From Marinilactibacillus sp036039175 (GTDB taxonomy: Bacteria; Bacillota; Bacilli; Lactobacillales; Carnobacteriaceae_A): a DNA stretch of 64,000 nt. The translations under genes and the position numbers were made by a program. Positions 1 through 7,085 of the stretch are shown here, piece after piece; the first letter of the stretch is position 1; every line of letters starts with the position of its first letter. The stretch is from NCBI RefSeq assembly GCF_036039175.1, contig NZ_JAYXKP010000008.1:1-64000 (forward strand). The letters run 5' to 3'. Under the pieces are notes generated by a model. That model was not told the DNA's origin, made no database searches, and saw only the letters and a program-made list of their open reading frames with translations.

Positions 1-34
1 AAATAACGTTGGTGAATTCTCACCAACGTTATTT
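1..34. terminator. Perfect hairpin at the window edge
   Basis: Two perfect 15-base arms (1-15 and 20-34) flank a 4-base loop. The loop side is AT-rich but no long T run follows on the plus strand, so it may serve the gene to the left, possibly in both directions. Confidence 0.55.
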
Positions 35-99
35 ATTATAGAACCTTTTATTTTCAAAAGAGACAGGTCACAACAAAAAAAATCCTTTTACAAAATCCG

Positions 100-129
100 T
101 AGACATTCCAGTAAGTTCTACCGTATAAT
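100..129 (+). promoter_or_regulatory. Promoter of tmk
   Basis: TAGACA (100-105), an 18-base spacer and a perfect TATAAT (124-129). The in-frame ATG at 128 lies inside the -10 box, so it cannot be the start on this transcript. Transcription would begin near 136. Confidence 0.75.
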
Positions 130-166
130 GAAAGAAATAGTACTTATTAGAATTGAGGAAATGAAC

Positions 167-826
167 GTGACAGGGTTGTTTATTACAATAGAAGGTCCCG
201 ATGGAGCAGGGAAATCAAGTCTAGTCCAAAAACTGATTCCAGCAATTGAATCCATGATTGATTGTCCACTAGTGGTTACAAGAGAACCTGGAGGGAGTGA
301 GATCGCGGAAGAAATTCGAGAAATCTTACTAAATCCAGCACATACAGCCATGGATCCTAGAACAGAAGCCCTACTACTTGCAGCGAGTCGTAGACAGCAT
401 GTCGTTGAAAAGATTTTACCTGCTTTATCTAGAGGTGAAATTGTACTTTGCGACCGATTCGTTGATAGCTCAGTGGCCTATCAAGGACAAGCTAGAGGGA
501 TCGGGATGGAAAAAGTCCTTTCCATAAACGAATTTGCAATTGAAGGATTAACACCGGATATGACGCTTTATTTAGATGTAGAAGCTGAGGTCGGACTTGA
601 GAGAATCAAAGATAAAAATTCTAATCGAACGCAAGACCGCTTGGAGATGGAAGCTATAACCTTCCATGAAGAAGTTCGAAATGCATATCAGATGATGATA
701 GAAAAAGAGCCGGACCGATTTGTTGTAATCGATGCCGCTAAGAGTCAAGATAGTGTTTTTGATGCAGCTGAGAAAGCATTGAAGAGTGCTATTGAAGACT
801 TCAAAAAAACGAATGAGAAAGGATGA
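167..826 (+). CDS. tmk: Thymidylate kinase
   Basis: Phosphorylates dTMP to dTDP with ATP in the cytoplasm, an essential step of dTTP synthesis. The P-loop GPDGAGKS is near residues 10-17, the DRF motif near 96 and an arginine-bearing lid segment near 145-155. I chose GTG at 167 (219 aa) because GAGGAA at 155-160 sits six bases upstream. The ATG at 161 has no spacing from it and the ATG at 128 lies inside the -10 box. The length is then normal for the family. It heads a run with the c-di-AMP receptor (6-base gap) and holB, an order conserved in Firmicutes. Confidence 0.96.
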   Translation: MTGLFITIEGPDGAGKSSLVQKLIPAIESMIDCPLVVTREPGGSEIAEEIREILLNPAHTAMDPRTEALLLAASRRQHVVEKILPALSRGEIVLCDRFVDSSVAYQGQARGIGMEKVLSINEFAIEGLTPDMTLYLDVEAEVGLERIKDKNSNRTQDRLEMEAITFHEEVRNAYQMMIEKEPDRFVVIDAAKSQDSVFDAAEKALKSAIEDFKKTNEKG

Positions 827-832
827 ATCAAA

Positions 833-1162
833 ATGAAATTAATCGTAGCGATCGTTCAGAACCAAGACAGTAAGAGGTTAGCAGATGAATTCGTAGAAAA
901 AGGTGTACGAGCAACAAAACTATCTTCTACGGGGGGATTTTTAAGAGCAGGAAATACGACTTTCTTAATGGGTGTTGAAGACCGAAAAGTTGACAGCGTA
1001 TTAGCCTTGATCAAGGAAAATTGTTCTACAAGAAGTCAGACAATGATGAGTCCGCCTTCTTATGACTTTACTCTGGAATCAGACTTAACGTATCCTGTAG
1101 ATGTAGAAGTTGGTGGTGCAACACTGTTTGTTCTTCCAATCGAGCAATTCCAACAATATTAA
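833..1162 (+). CDS. darA: Cyclic-di-AMP receptor, PstA/DarA family
   Basis: A 109-residue PII-like protein of the DUF970/YaaQ family. In relatives it forms a trimer that binds cyclic di-AMP, a signal tied to potassium and osmotic control; the downstream target is unknown. The N-terminal MKLIVAIVQNQD strand, the TKLSSTGGFLRAGNTTF stretch at about 28-44 and the C-terminal beta region are family hallmarks. Full length. It sits 6 bases after tmk and 18 before holB, as in other Firmicutes, and is presumably co-transcribed from the tmk promoter. The symbol follows the Bacillus name; pstA is used elsewhere. Confidence 0.93.
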   Translation: MKLIVAIVQNQDSKRLADEFVEKGVRATKLSSTGGFLRAGNTTFLMGVEDRKVDSVLALIKENCSTRSQTMMSPPSYDFTLESDLTYPVDVEVGGATLFVLPIEQFQQY

Positions 1163-1180
1163 AGGTAAGGGAGACGTTCA

Positions 1181-2164
1181 ATGTCGACCATCGTTGAAAA
1201 ACAGTCGAGTATCAGTCGGCTGTTTTCTAAATTAATCAGCAATCAGACCATGCAGCATGCCTATGTTTTTGAGGGATTTGCAGGTACAGGGAAAAAAGAA
1301 ATGGCACTATGGATCGCCCAAGCTCTTTTCTGTAAGAATTTTGAAAAAGAGCAGCGTCCATGTGGAGAATGTAGCCAATGTCAAAGGATTCAAACGCATC
1401 AGCATCCTGATATTATTGAAATCAAACCAGATGGACTATCCATTAAAGTTGCTCAAGTAAGAGAACTGAAAGAAGAGTTCTCTAAAAGTGGGGTAGAAAG
1501 TAAGCGAAAGTTATTCATTATAGAAGATATTGAAAAAATGACGCAGAATGCTGCAAATAGCTTACTTAAATTTTTGGAAGAACCAGATGGAGAGACAACA
1601 GCGTTATTGCTCACGACAGCAAAGCAGCGATTATTGCCTACCATCCTTTCACGCTGTCAGATTGTTCATTTCCCAGTCCAACCGCTTGGAGATCGAATAG
1701 ATGAACTGAAAGAGCGTGGACTGACGGATTCGCAAGCAGCGTTGACTGCAAGAGTGACTCATGATGCAGAGAAAGCAATTGAATTAGCTGGAGATGAACC
1801 ATTTCAGAATTTGGTGAAAGCAACTTGGAACTGGTTTAAGTTTTTATCGAAAAAAGATGATCAGGCCTTCGTATATGTTCAGACAGATTTAATGGGAACC
1901 GTCAATGACAGAGAATCAAACCAGCTCGTAGTCGATCTACTCATTGTTTTATACCGAGATTTATTGAATTTAACCTATTCTGATTCGGTTATCGTAGCCT
2001 TTCTAAATTATGAAGTACAACTTAAACAAACAGCGGAACAGTATTCTAGCAGACAAATCATCCATATCCTGGAACAATTGCTTGAAGCAAAAAAGAAATT
2101 GAATAGCAATGTAGCTGCCCAAGGTGTATTTGAAGATATTTCACTTCAGATGATAGCTGGGTAA
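1181..2164 (+). CDS. holB: DNA polymerase III delta prime subunit
   Basis: Clamp-loader subunit that helps open the beta sliding clamp onto primed DNA. 327 aa. Visible are the Walker A-like GFAGTGKK near 33, the zinc-ribbon cysteines (C50 and the CGECSQC group near 61-67), the LLKFLEEP segment and the SRC motif near 158 characteristic of clamp-loader sensors. It follows darA by 18 bases. In many Firmicutes ricT (yaaT) comes next; here the next gene is yabA after a 196-base gap with its own promoter, so ricT is missing from this spot. Confidence 0.93.
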   Translation: MSTIVEKQSSISRLFSKLISNQTMQHAYVFEGFAGTGKKEMALWIAQALFCKNFEKEQRPCGECSQCQRIQTHQHPDIIEIKPDGLSIKVAQVRELKEEFSKSGVESKRKLFIIEDIEKMTQNAANSLLKFLEEPDGETTALLLTTAKQRLLPTILSRCQIVHFPVQPLGDRIDELKERGLTDSQAALTARVTHDAEKAIELAGDEPFQNLVKATWNWFKFLSKKDDQAFVYVQTDLMGTVNDRESNQLVVDLLIVLYRDLLNLTYSDSVIVAFLNYEVQLKQTAEQYSSRQIIHILEQLLEAKKKLNSNVAAQGVFEDISLQMIAG

Positions 2165-2232
2165 ACTTATTCGATGAATTGTCACGAAAACTGTCCCTTT
2201 ACAAAAAACAGCAAACTTTATGCATTGAGGGT

Positions 2233-2262
2233 TTGCCATTTCAATTCTAATCATGTTATGCT
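2233..2262 (+). promoter_or_regulatory. Promoter of yabA
   Basis: TTGCCA (2233-2238), 18-base spacer, extended -10 TGT-TATGCT (2254-2262). The 5' leader would be about 90 bases and contains a 7-bp hairpin (arms 2269-2275 and 2289-2295). It suggests yabA is transcribed separately from holB. Confidence 0.5.
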
Positions 2263-2360
2263 ATTACAAGGCAGTAGATTATAAATAGACTGCCTAATGA
2301 TAATCAAAGTTAAAGTTGAAACCGATAAACACTCTGTAGAGAATGAAAAAGTGGTGAACA

Positions 2361-2705
2361 ATGAATAAGAAAGAATTACATGACACATTTTCTGATTTGG
2401 AAACCCAAGCAGAAGCCACTCTGAAGACGCTCAAGCAAGTGAAACTAGAGCTGTCTCAGTTAACTGAAGAAAACCATGCATTAAGTATGGAAAATCAGCA
2501 TCTGAGAGACAGATTAGCTGAAGTCATCAAACAGCAGTCGATTGAAAAACAATTAAGTGATACGGGTATGACAAAATCTCGAATGAATCTTGAGAAAATA
2601 TATGAAGATGGTTTTCATGTATGTAATCTGTTTTATGGTTCTAGAAGAGATGGCGATGAGCCTTGTGCATTTTGTTTGGAAGTTATTTATGGTGAACGAA
2701 AATAA
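2361..2705 (+). CDS. yabA: Replication initiation control protein YabA
   Basis: Negative regulator that bridges DnaA and the beta clamp to limit re-initiation of chromosome replication. 114 aa: an N-terminal leucine-rich coiled coil (about 1-65) for tetramer formation, and a C-terminal zinc-binding domain with His, Cys and a CxxC pair (GFHVCNLFYG, then CAFC). Its normal neighbours trmN6, the GIY-YIG gene and rsmI are displaced to 14.2 kb. A strong terminator follows at 2792, so the gene is bounded on both sides. Confidence 0.93.
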   Translation: MNKKELHDTFSDLETQAEATLKTLKQVKLELSQLTEENHALSMENQHLRDRLAEVIKQQSIEKQLSDTGMTKSRMNLEKIYEDGFHVCNLFYGSRRDGDEPCAFCLEVIYGERK

Positions 2706-2730
2706 AGTCTATCTGCTTCAAAAAAAAATG

Positions 2731-2746
2731 CCACTATATATAGTTG
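2731..2746. promoter_or_regulatory. NrdR-like box in the yabA 3' region
   Basis: CCACTATATATAGTTG matches 13 of 16 positions of the NrdR consensus acaCwAtATaTwGtgt. It lies before the yabA terminator, 120 bases upstream of the paired boxes, and I find no partner at the usual 31-base distance. Confidence 0.45.
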
Positions 2747-2791
2747 TGAGGCAAAAAAACAAAAAAGAATTTTTGAAGTGCAAAACCTTAT

Positions 2792-2843
2792 ACACTCTCG
2801 TTCTGCTCGTATTGTTGAGCAAAATAACGAGAGTGTCTTTTTG
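2792..2843 (+). terminator. Terminator of yabA
   Basis: Perfect 11-bp stem (2792-2802 with 2826-2836) with a secondary stem in the loop, followed by CTTTTTG. Confidence 0.85.
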
Positions 2844-2850
2844 TGCCTTG

Positions 2851-2866
2851 ACACAACATGTAGTGT
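2851..2866. promoter_or_regulatory. NrdR box 1 of the nrd operon
   Basis: ACACAACATGTAGTGT matches 14 of 16 NrdR consensus positions. It overlaps a TTGACA at 2848-2853. NrdR is an ATP/dATP-sensing repressor of ribonucleotide reductase genes. Confidence 0.75.
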
Positions 2867-2881
2867 TCGGTTTAAAAATCT

Positions 2882-2897
2882 TTCCCATATACAGTGT
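2882..2897. promoter_or_regulatory. NrdR box 2 of the nrd operon
   Basis: TTCCCATATACAGTGT, about 11 of 16 consensus positions. Its start is exactly 31 bases from box 1, about three helical turns, the canonical spacing for NrdR pairs. Confidence 0.7.
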
Positions 2898-2904
2898 TTT
2901 AGAC

Positions 2905-2932
2905 TTGAATTTTTTCTATAGTCATGTAGAAT
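2905..2932 (+). promoter_or_regulatory. Candidate nrd promoter
   Basis: TTGAAT (2905-2910), 16-base spacer, TAGAAT (2927-2932). It lies just downstream of the NrdR pair. Alternatives are TTGACA at 2848 overlapping box 1, with a poor -10, and an extended -10 TGA-TACTAT at 2991-2999 overlapping the fourth NrdR-like box. The sequence alone does not decide between them. Confidence 0.4.
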
Positions 2933-2992
2933 AATAGATACGATACAAGAAGAGATGAGCACTGAAAAGTACACACGTTCGATAACGAAGTG

Positions 2993-3008
2993 ATACTATA
3001 TATAGTTC
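2993..3008. promoter_or_regulatory. Fourth NrdR-like box before nrdH
   Basis: ATACTATATATAGTTC, 13 of 16 positions of the NrdR consensus. It overlaps an extended -10-like TGATACTAT and shares an 11-base core, ACTATATATAG, with the box at 2731. No partner at 31 bases. Confidence 0.45.
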
Positions 3009-3117
3009 AGCTCTTCTGCATTGAAGCGAACAGAATTTGTGTTTTAAGACAAGAAATTCTGTCGCTTATCACATTGAGCTTAACAATCAGCAGGTTACTT
3101 AATAGGAGGAAAACACC

Positions 3118-3351
3118 ATGTCAAACAAAGCAGTCATCGTATATTCAAAACCGAATTGTATGCAATGTAACTTTACAAAGAAATTTTTAGAAGATAAAGG
3201 TATCCCATTTGAAATTAAAGATATCGCTGAAAACGAAGCAGCAATTGAAGAAGTTAAAAGTTTAGGGTTCAGCTCTTTACCCGTTGTTCTTGCCGAAGGT
3301 CTAGAAGCGTTTAACGGCTTCCGTCCAGACATGCTTAGTCAATTAGCGTAA
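3118..3351 (+). CDS. nrdH: Glutaredoxin-like protein NrdH
   Basis: Small redoxin that reduces the class Ib ribonucleotide reductase NrdE and is itself reduced by thioredoxin reductase. 77 aa with the active-site CMQC at 15-18 and the C-terminal FNGFRPD, a variant of the usual WSGFRPD. A strong AGGAGG site lies before the ATG. First gene of nrdHIEF, 5 bases from nrdI, behind the NrdR boxes. Confidence 0.95.
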   Translation: MSNKAVIVYSKPNCMQCNFTKKFLEDKGIPFEIKDIAENEAAIEEVKSLGFSSLPVVLAEGLEAFNGFRPDMLSQLA

Positions 3352-3356
3352 TCATT

Positions 3357-3725
3357 ATGAAGGTAGTGTATTTTTCTCTGACAGGACAGACCAGAAAATT
3401 CGTAAACAAACTCGAGATGGATTCGTTGGAATTAACGCCAACTAATCCATTTATTCCTGTAAACGAACCCTACATCGTGATAACACCAACGTATGATAAA
3501 GAAATGACTGAAATCTTAAATGATTTCATTGAAACAGAAAACAACCAATCTTTTTTAAAAGGAGTAGCTGGCGGAGGAAATCTTAATTTTGCACAGCTAT
3601 TTGTTTTTACCGCGAAAGATTTGGCAAAAGAGTATAACGTTCCGCTCATTCATAGTTTTGAATTTCAGGGAAACGAAGACGACGTATCAAAAATAAAGAA
3701 AGTGGTGGATGATCTTGGCTACTAA
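3357..3725 (+). CDS. nrdI: Flavodoxin-like NrdI
   Basis: FMN flavoprotein that supplies the oxidant for assembling the dimanganese-tyrosyl radical cofactor of NrdF. 122 aa. The N-terminal YFSLTGQTRKF phosphate-binding loop, the TPTYDKE segment near 43 and the GGGNLNFAQ flavin-contact region near 77 match the family. It overlaps nrdE by 17 bases, implying translational coupling. Confidence 0.94.
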   Translation: MKVVYFSLTGQTRKFVNKLEMDSLELTPTNPFIPVNEPYIVITPTYDKEMTEILNDFIETENNQSFLKGVAGGGNLNFAQLFVFTAKDLAKEYNVPLIHSFEFQGNEDDVSKIKKVVDDLGY

Positions 3726-5901
3726 TAGTCCAGTAAAAGAACAACCTAAAGAAGTAACATATTTTCAACTAAACAATGAAATCAATCGCCCGGTAAATAA
3801 TCAGATTCCCCTTCACAAAGATCGCGAAGCTGTAAAAGCTTATTTTATCGAGCATGTAAATCCTAATACAGTTTCGTTTGATAGTATTAACGAAAAAATC
3901 GATTATCTGATTGAGCACGATTTTATTGAAGAAGGTTTTATTGGAAAGTATTCAAGAACATTCATTACAGAATTGATTGAAGGACTTTATAACCAGAAAT
4001 TCCGTTTCCGCTCATTTATGTCTGCGTATAAATTCTATACTCAATATGCTTTGAAAACAGATGATGGTAAACGTTTCTTGGAAAGATTTGAAGACCGTAT
4101 CGCTTTTAATGCATTGTATTTAGCACACGGTGATGAAGCTTTGGCAACGAGTATCGCTGAAGAAATCATCAATCAGCGTTATCAACCAGCGACACCGACA
4201 TTCTTGAATGCGGGTAGAAAACGTCGTGGAGAACTCGTTTCTTGTTTCTTGATTCAAACAACAGATGATATGAATAGTATTGGACGTGCAATTAACTCAG
4301 CGCTTCAATTGTCTCGTATTGGCGGGGGCGTTGGTGTAAACCTGACAAACCTTAGAGCAGCTGGAGATCCCATCAAGAAAATCGAAAATGCTTCTAGTGG
4401 CGTTTTACCTGTCATGAAATTATTAGAAGACAGCTTTAGCTATTCCAACCAGTTAGGACAGAGAAATGGTGCTGGTGCGGTTTACTTGAATATTTTCCAC
4501 CCAGACATCATGAGCTTCCTTTCTACTAAAAAGGAAAATGCGGATGAGAAAGTTCGTGTGAAGACACTTTCTTTAGGTGTTACTGTTCCAGATAAATTTT
4601 ACGAACTAGCAGCACATAATGAAGATATGTACCTGTTTAGCCCGTACGATGTTGAACGCATCTATGGCGAGCCATTTGCTTATATTGATATCACTAAAGA
4701 ATACGACAATATGGTGGCAAATCCAGAAATTACTAAAACAAAAGTAAAAGCGCGTGATCTTGAAAATGAAATTTCTAAGCTTCAACAAGAATCAGGGTAT
4801 CCTTATGTAATTAATATCGATACTGCAAACAAAGCAAACGCTGTTTACGGAACAATCACGATGAGTAACTTGTGTAGTGAGGTTCTTCAAGTACAAGAGC
4901 CTTCACTCATCAAGGATAACCAAGAATATGAAACATTGGGTACGGACATCAGTTGTAACTTAGGTTCGACTAACGTAGTGAACCTAATGAAGACACCTGA
5001 CTTTGAAAAATCAGTAGATGCAATGGTTCGAGCATTAACGTTTGTTACGGATCAATCAAATATTGAAGCTGTACCGTCTGTAAAAAATGGTAACGACAAA
5101 TACCACACGATCGGCCTTGGCGCTATGGGCTTACACACGTTTTTTGCATTGAATCAAATGCACTATGGCTCACCTGAGTCAGTAGAATTCACAGATGCTT
5201 ACTTTATGCTTTTAAACTATTACACGCTTAAAGCAAGTAACAAGTTAGCAACAGAAAGAAATCAAGTATTCTTTAACTTTGAAAAATCAGACTATGCAAA
5301 TGGTTCTTATTTTGACAAATATACAACGACAGATCATGTATTTGAATATGAGAAAATTGCAGCAATTTTTGCGGATAATGGTATCCACATTCCTTCAGCA
5401 GCAGACTGGGATGCTTTGAAAAAAGATGTTCAAGAAAATGGGCTATATCACCAGTATAGAATGGCTGTTGCACCGACTGGATCTATCAGCTATGTAAATG
5501 AAACATCAGCAAGTATTCACCCGATTACACGTCTGGTAGAAGAACGTCAGGAAAAACTGACTGGAAAAACTTACTATCCGGCACCGTATTTATCAAACGA
5601 AACGATGCCTTATTATCAGAGTGCTTATGATATGGATATGCGTAAAGTAATCGATATCTATGCGGCAGCTCAAAAACACGTCGATCAAGGTATGAGTCTT
5701 ACACTCTTCATGCGTTCAGATATCCCAGAAGGAATCTACGAATGGAAAGAAGGCAAGACAACAAAACAAACGACTCGTGACTTAAATATTTTAAGACATT
5801 ATGCACATAAAAAAGGGATCAAATCTATTTATTATGTTCGTACGTTTACAGATGATGCAGAAGAAATCGGATCAAATGCATGTGAGAGCTGTACAATTTA
5901 A
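3709..5901 (+). CDS. nrdE: Class Ib ribonucleoside-diphosphate reductase, alpha subunit
   Basis: Converts ribonucleoside diphosphates to deoxy forms with NrdF as radical donor. 730 aa. Visible are the substrate-site cysteine in GELVSCFLIQ near 180, the NLCSE and SCNLGS active-site segments near 385-425, the PTGSISYVNETS region near 590 and the C-terminal redox pair CESC used by NrdH. There is no N-terminal ATP cone, as expected for class Ib. A start at ATG 3709 overlaps nrdI; TTG at 3715 is an alternative with a better-spaced GGTGG. The C-terminus is intact. Confidence 0.95.
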   Translation: MILATNSPVKEQPKEVTYFQLNNEINRPVNNQIPLHKDREAVKAYFIEHVNPNTVSFDSINEKIDYLIEHDFIEEGFIGKYSRTFITELIEGLYNQKFRFRSFMSAYKFYTQYALKTDDGKRFLERFEDRIAFNALYLAHGDEALATSIAEEIINQRYQPATPTFLNAGRKRRGELVSCFLIQTTDDMNSIGRAINSALQLSRIGGGVGVNLTNLRAAGDPIKKIENASSGVLPVMKLLEDSFSYSNQLGQRNGAGAVYLNIFHPDIMSFLSTKKENADEKVRVKTLSLGVTVPDKFYELAAHNEDMYLFSPYDVERIYGEPFAYIDITKEYDNMVANPEITKTKVKARDLENEISKLQQESGYPYVINIDTANKANAVYGTITMSNLCSEVLQVQEPSLIKDNQEYETLGTDISCNLGSTNVVNLMKTPDFEKSVDAMVRALTFVTDQSNIEAVPSVKNGNDKYHTIGLGAMGLHTFFALNQMHYGSPESVEFTDAYFMLLNYYTLKASNKLATERNQVFFNFEKSDYANGSYFDKYTTTDHVFEYEKIAAIFADNGIHIPSAADWDALKKDVQENGLYHQYRMAVAPTGSISYVNETSASIHPITRLVEERQEKLTGKTYYPAPYLSNETMPYYQSAYDMDMRKVIDIYAAAQKHVDQGMSLTLFMRSDIPEGIYEWKEGKTTKQTTRDLNILRHYAHKKGIKSIYYVRTFTDDAEEIGSNACESCTI

Positions 5902-5918
5902 TTTATCGAATAGGTGAT

Positions 5919-5959
5919 TGGTGTATAGCAAAGTAAAGATAAGATCCAGCTATACACCA
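5919..5959 (+). other. Long hairpin between nrdE and nrdF
   Basis: Perfect 11-bp stem, TGGTGTATAGC paired with its complement at 5949-5959, with a 19-base loop and no T run. It is probably an mRNA processing or stability element rather than a terminator. Confidence 0.5.
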
Positions 5960-6024
5960 TTAGCTATGGATTGATGTACAGATACCAAATAGCAGACTAA
6001 ACGATGGGACAAGGAGAATAAAGA

Positions 6025-6987
6025 ATGGTTGAAACCTATAAAGCAATTAACTGGAACCAGATAGAAGATATGGTCGATAAACTGACTTGGGAAAAACTGG
6101 TTGAACAATTCTGGACAGATACACGAATCCCACTATCTAATGATTTAAGTGATTGGCAAAAATTGCCTCTTGCAGAAAAAGATATGGTTGCAAAAGTTTT
6201 CGGTGGACTGACACTACTAGATACACTTCAATCTCAAGATGGTATTGAAGCACTGAAAAAAGATATTCGTACACAACACGAAGAAGCTGTTTATAACAAC
6301 ATCGAATTCATGGAATCGATGCATGCTAAAAGTTATAGCGCGATTTTCAGTACGTTGAATACAAAATCAGAAATCGATCAAATTTTTGAGTGGACACACT
6401 CAAACGAAATGCTTCAAAAGAAAGCGCAAATTGTTAATGCAATTTATCAAGAAGGTACAGATCTTCAGAAAAAAGTAGCAAGTGTATTTCTTGAGTCTTT
6501 CTTATTCTATTCAGGGTTCTTTGCACCGCTACATTACCTTGGAAATAGTAAAATGACGAATATTGCAGAAATCATTAAGCTCATTCTAAGAGACGAATCG
6601 GTTCACGGCACATATATCGGATACAAATTCCAGATTGGATACAATCAACTTTCTGAAACAGAACAGGAAGAACTGAAAAACTGGACCTATGATTTGTTAT
6701 TCAAACTTTATGAGAACGAAATGGAATACACAGAGTATCTTTATGGAGAAATTGGTTGGACGGATAGAGTTGGCGTATTCTTACGTTATAACGCCAATAA
6801 AGCTTTACAGAATCTTGGATTTGATCCGTTGTTCCCGGATCAGGCAAACGATGTCGATCCAATCATTATGAACGGAATTTCTACAGGTACAAGTAACCAT
6901 GATTTCTTCTCGCAAGTTGGAAATGGTTATCTATTAGGTATGGTAGAATCGATGGAAGATGAAGATTACGTAAAATGGTATTCTTAA
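6025..6987 (+). CDS. nrdF: Class Ib ribonucleotide reductase, beta subunit
   Basis: Radical-generating subunit with a dimanganese (or diiron) tyrosyl cofactor. 320 aa. Metal ligands are visible in the order D (TLLDTLQSQDG), E and H (NIEFMESMHAKSYS, which also carries the radical tyrosine), E (FLESFLFYSG), and E plus H (RDESVHG). A strong GGAG site precedes the ATG. It follows nrdE by 123 bases containing a hairpin, which could give a different NrdF:NrdE ratio. Confidence 0.95.
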   Translation: MVETYKAINWNQIEDMVDKLTWEKLVEQFWTDTRIPLSNDLSDWQKLPLAEKDMVAKVFGGLTLLDTLQSQDGIEALKKDIRTQHEEAVYNNIEFMESMHAKSYSAIFSTLNTKSEIDQIFEWTHSNEMLQKKAQIVNAIYQEGTDLQKKVASVFLESFLFYSGFFAPLHYLGNSKMTNIAEIIKLILRDESVHGTYIGYKFQIGYNQLSETEQEELKNWTYDLLFKLYENEMEYTEYLYGEIGWTDRVGVFLRYNANKALQNLGFDPLFPDQANDVDPIIMNGISTGTSNHDFFSQVGNGYLLGMVESMEDEDYVKWYS

Positions 6988-7085
6988 ATCCATAAACAAG
7001 CATTCCTGCTGAAAAGTGGGATTTGCTTTTAACGTCACTTGTGAAAAAACAACCAAAGTTACGAAAGTCGAAAGGGGAAATCACT

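Noticed and set aside
128..166. tmk start at ATG 128 or ATG 161
   Set aside because: ATG 128 lies in the TATAAT and ATG 161 directly touches the ribosome site; GTG 167 has correct spacing and gives the normal N-terminus.
2590..2934. Open frame of 114 codons overlapping the end of yabA
   Set aside because: Shadow of yabA in another frame that runs through the terminator and the NrdR region; composition is not protein-like.
2962..2977. Partner NrdR box for the site at 2993
   Set aside because: The sequence at the 31-base distance shares too few consensus positions.
6988..7040. Terminator between nrdF and nrdD
   Set aside because: An AAGCA...TTGCTTTT stem exists but is interrupted and weak, so I did not call a terminator; some read-through control is possible.
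7023..7085. Longer nrdD from TTG 7023
   Set aside because: No ribosome site there, whereas ATG 7086 has AAGGGGAA and begins a normal ATP-cone region.
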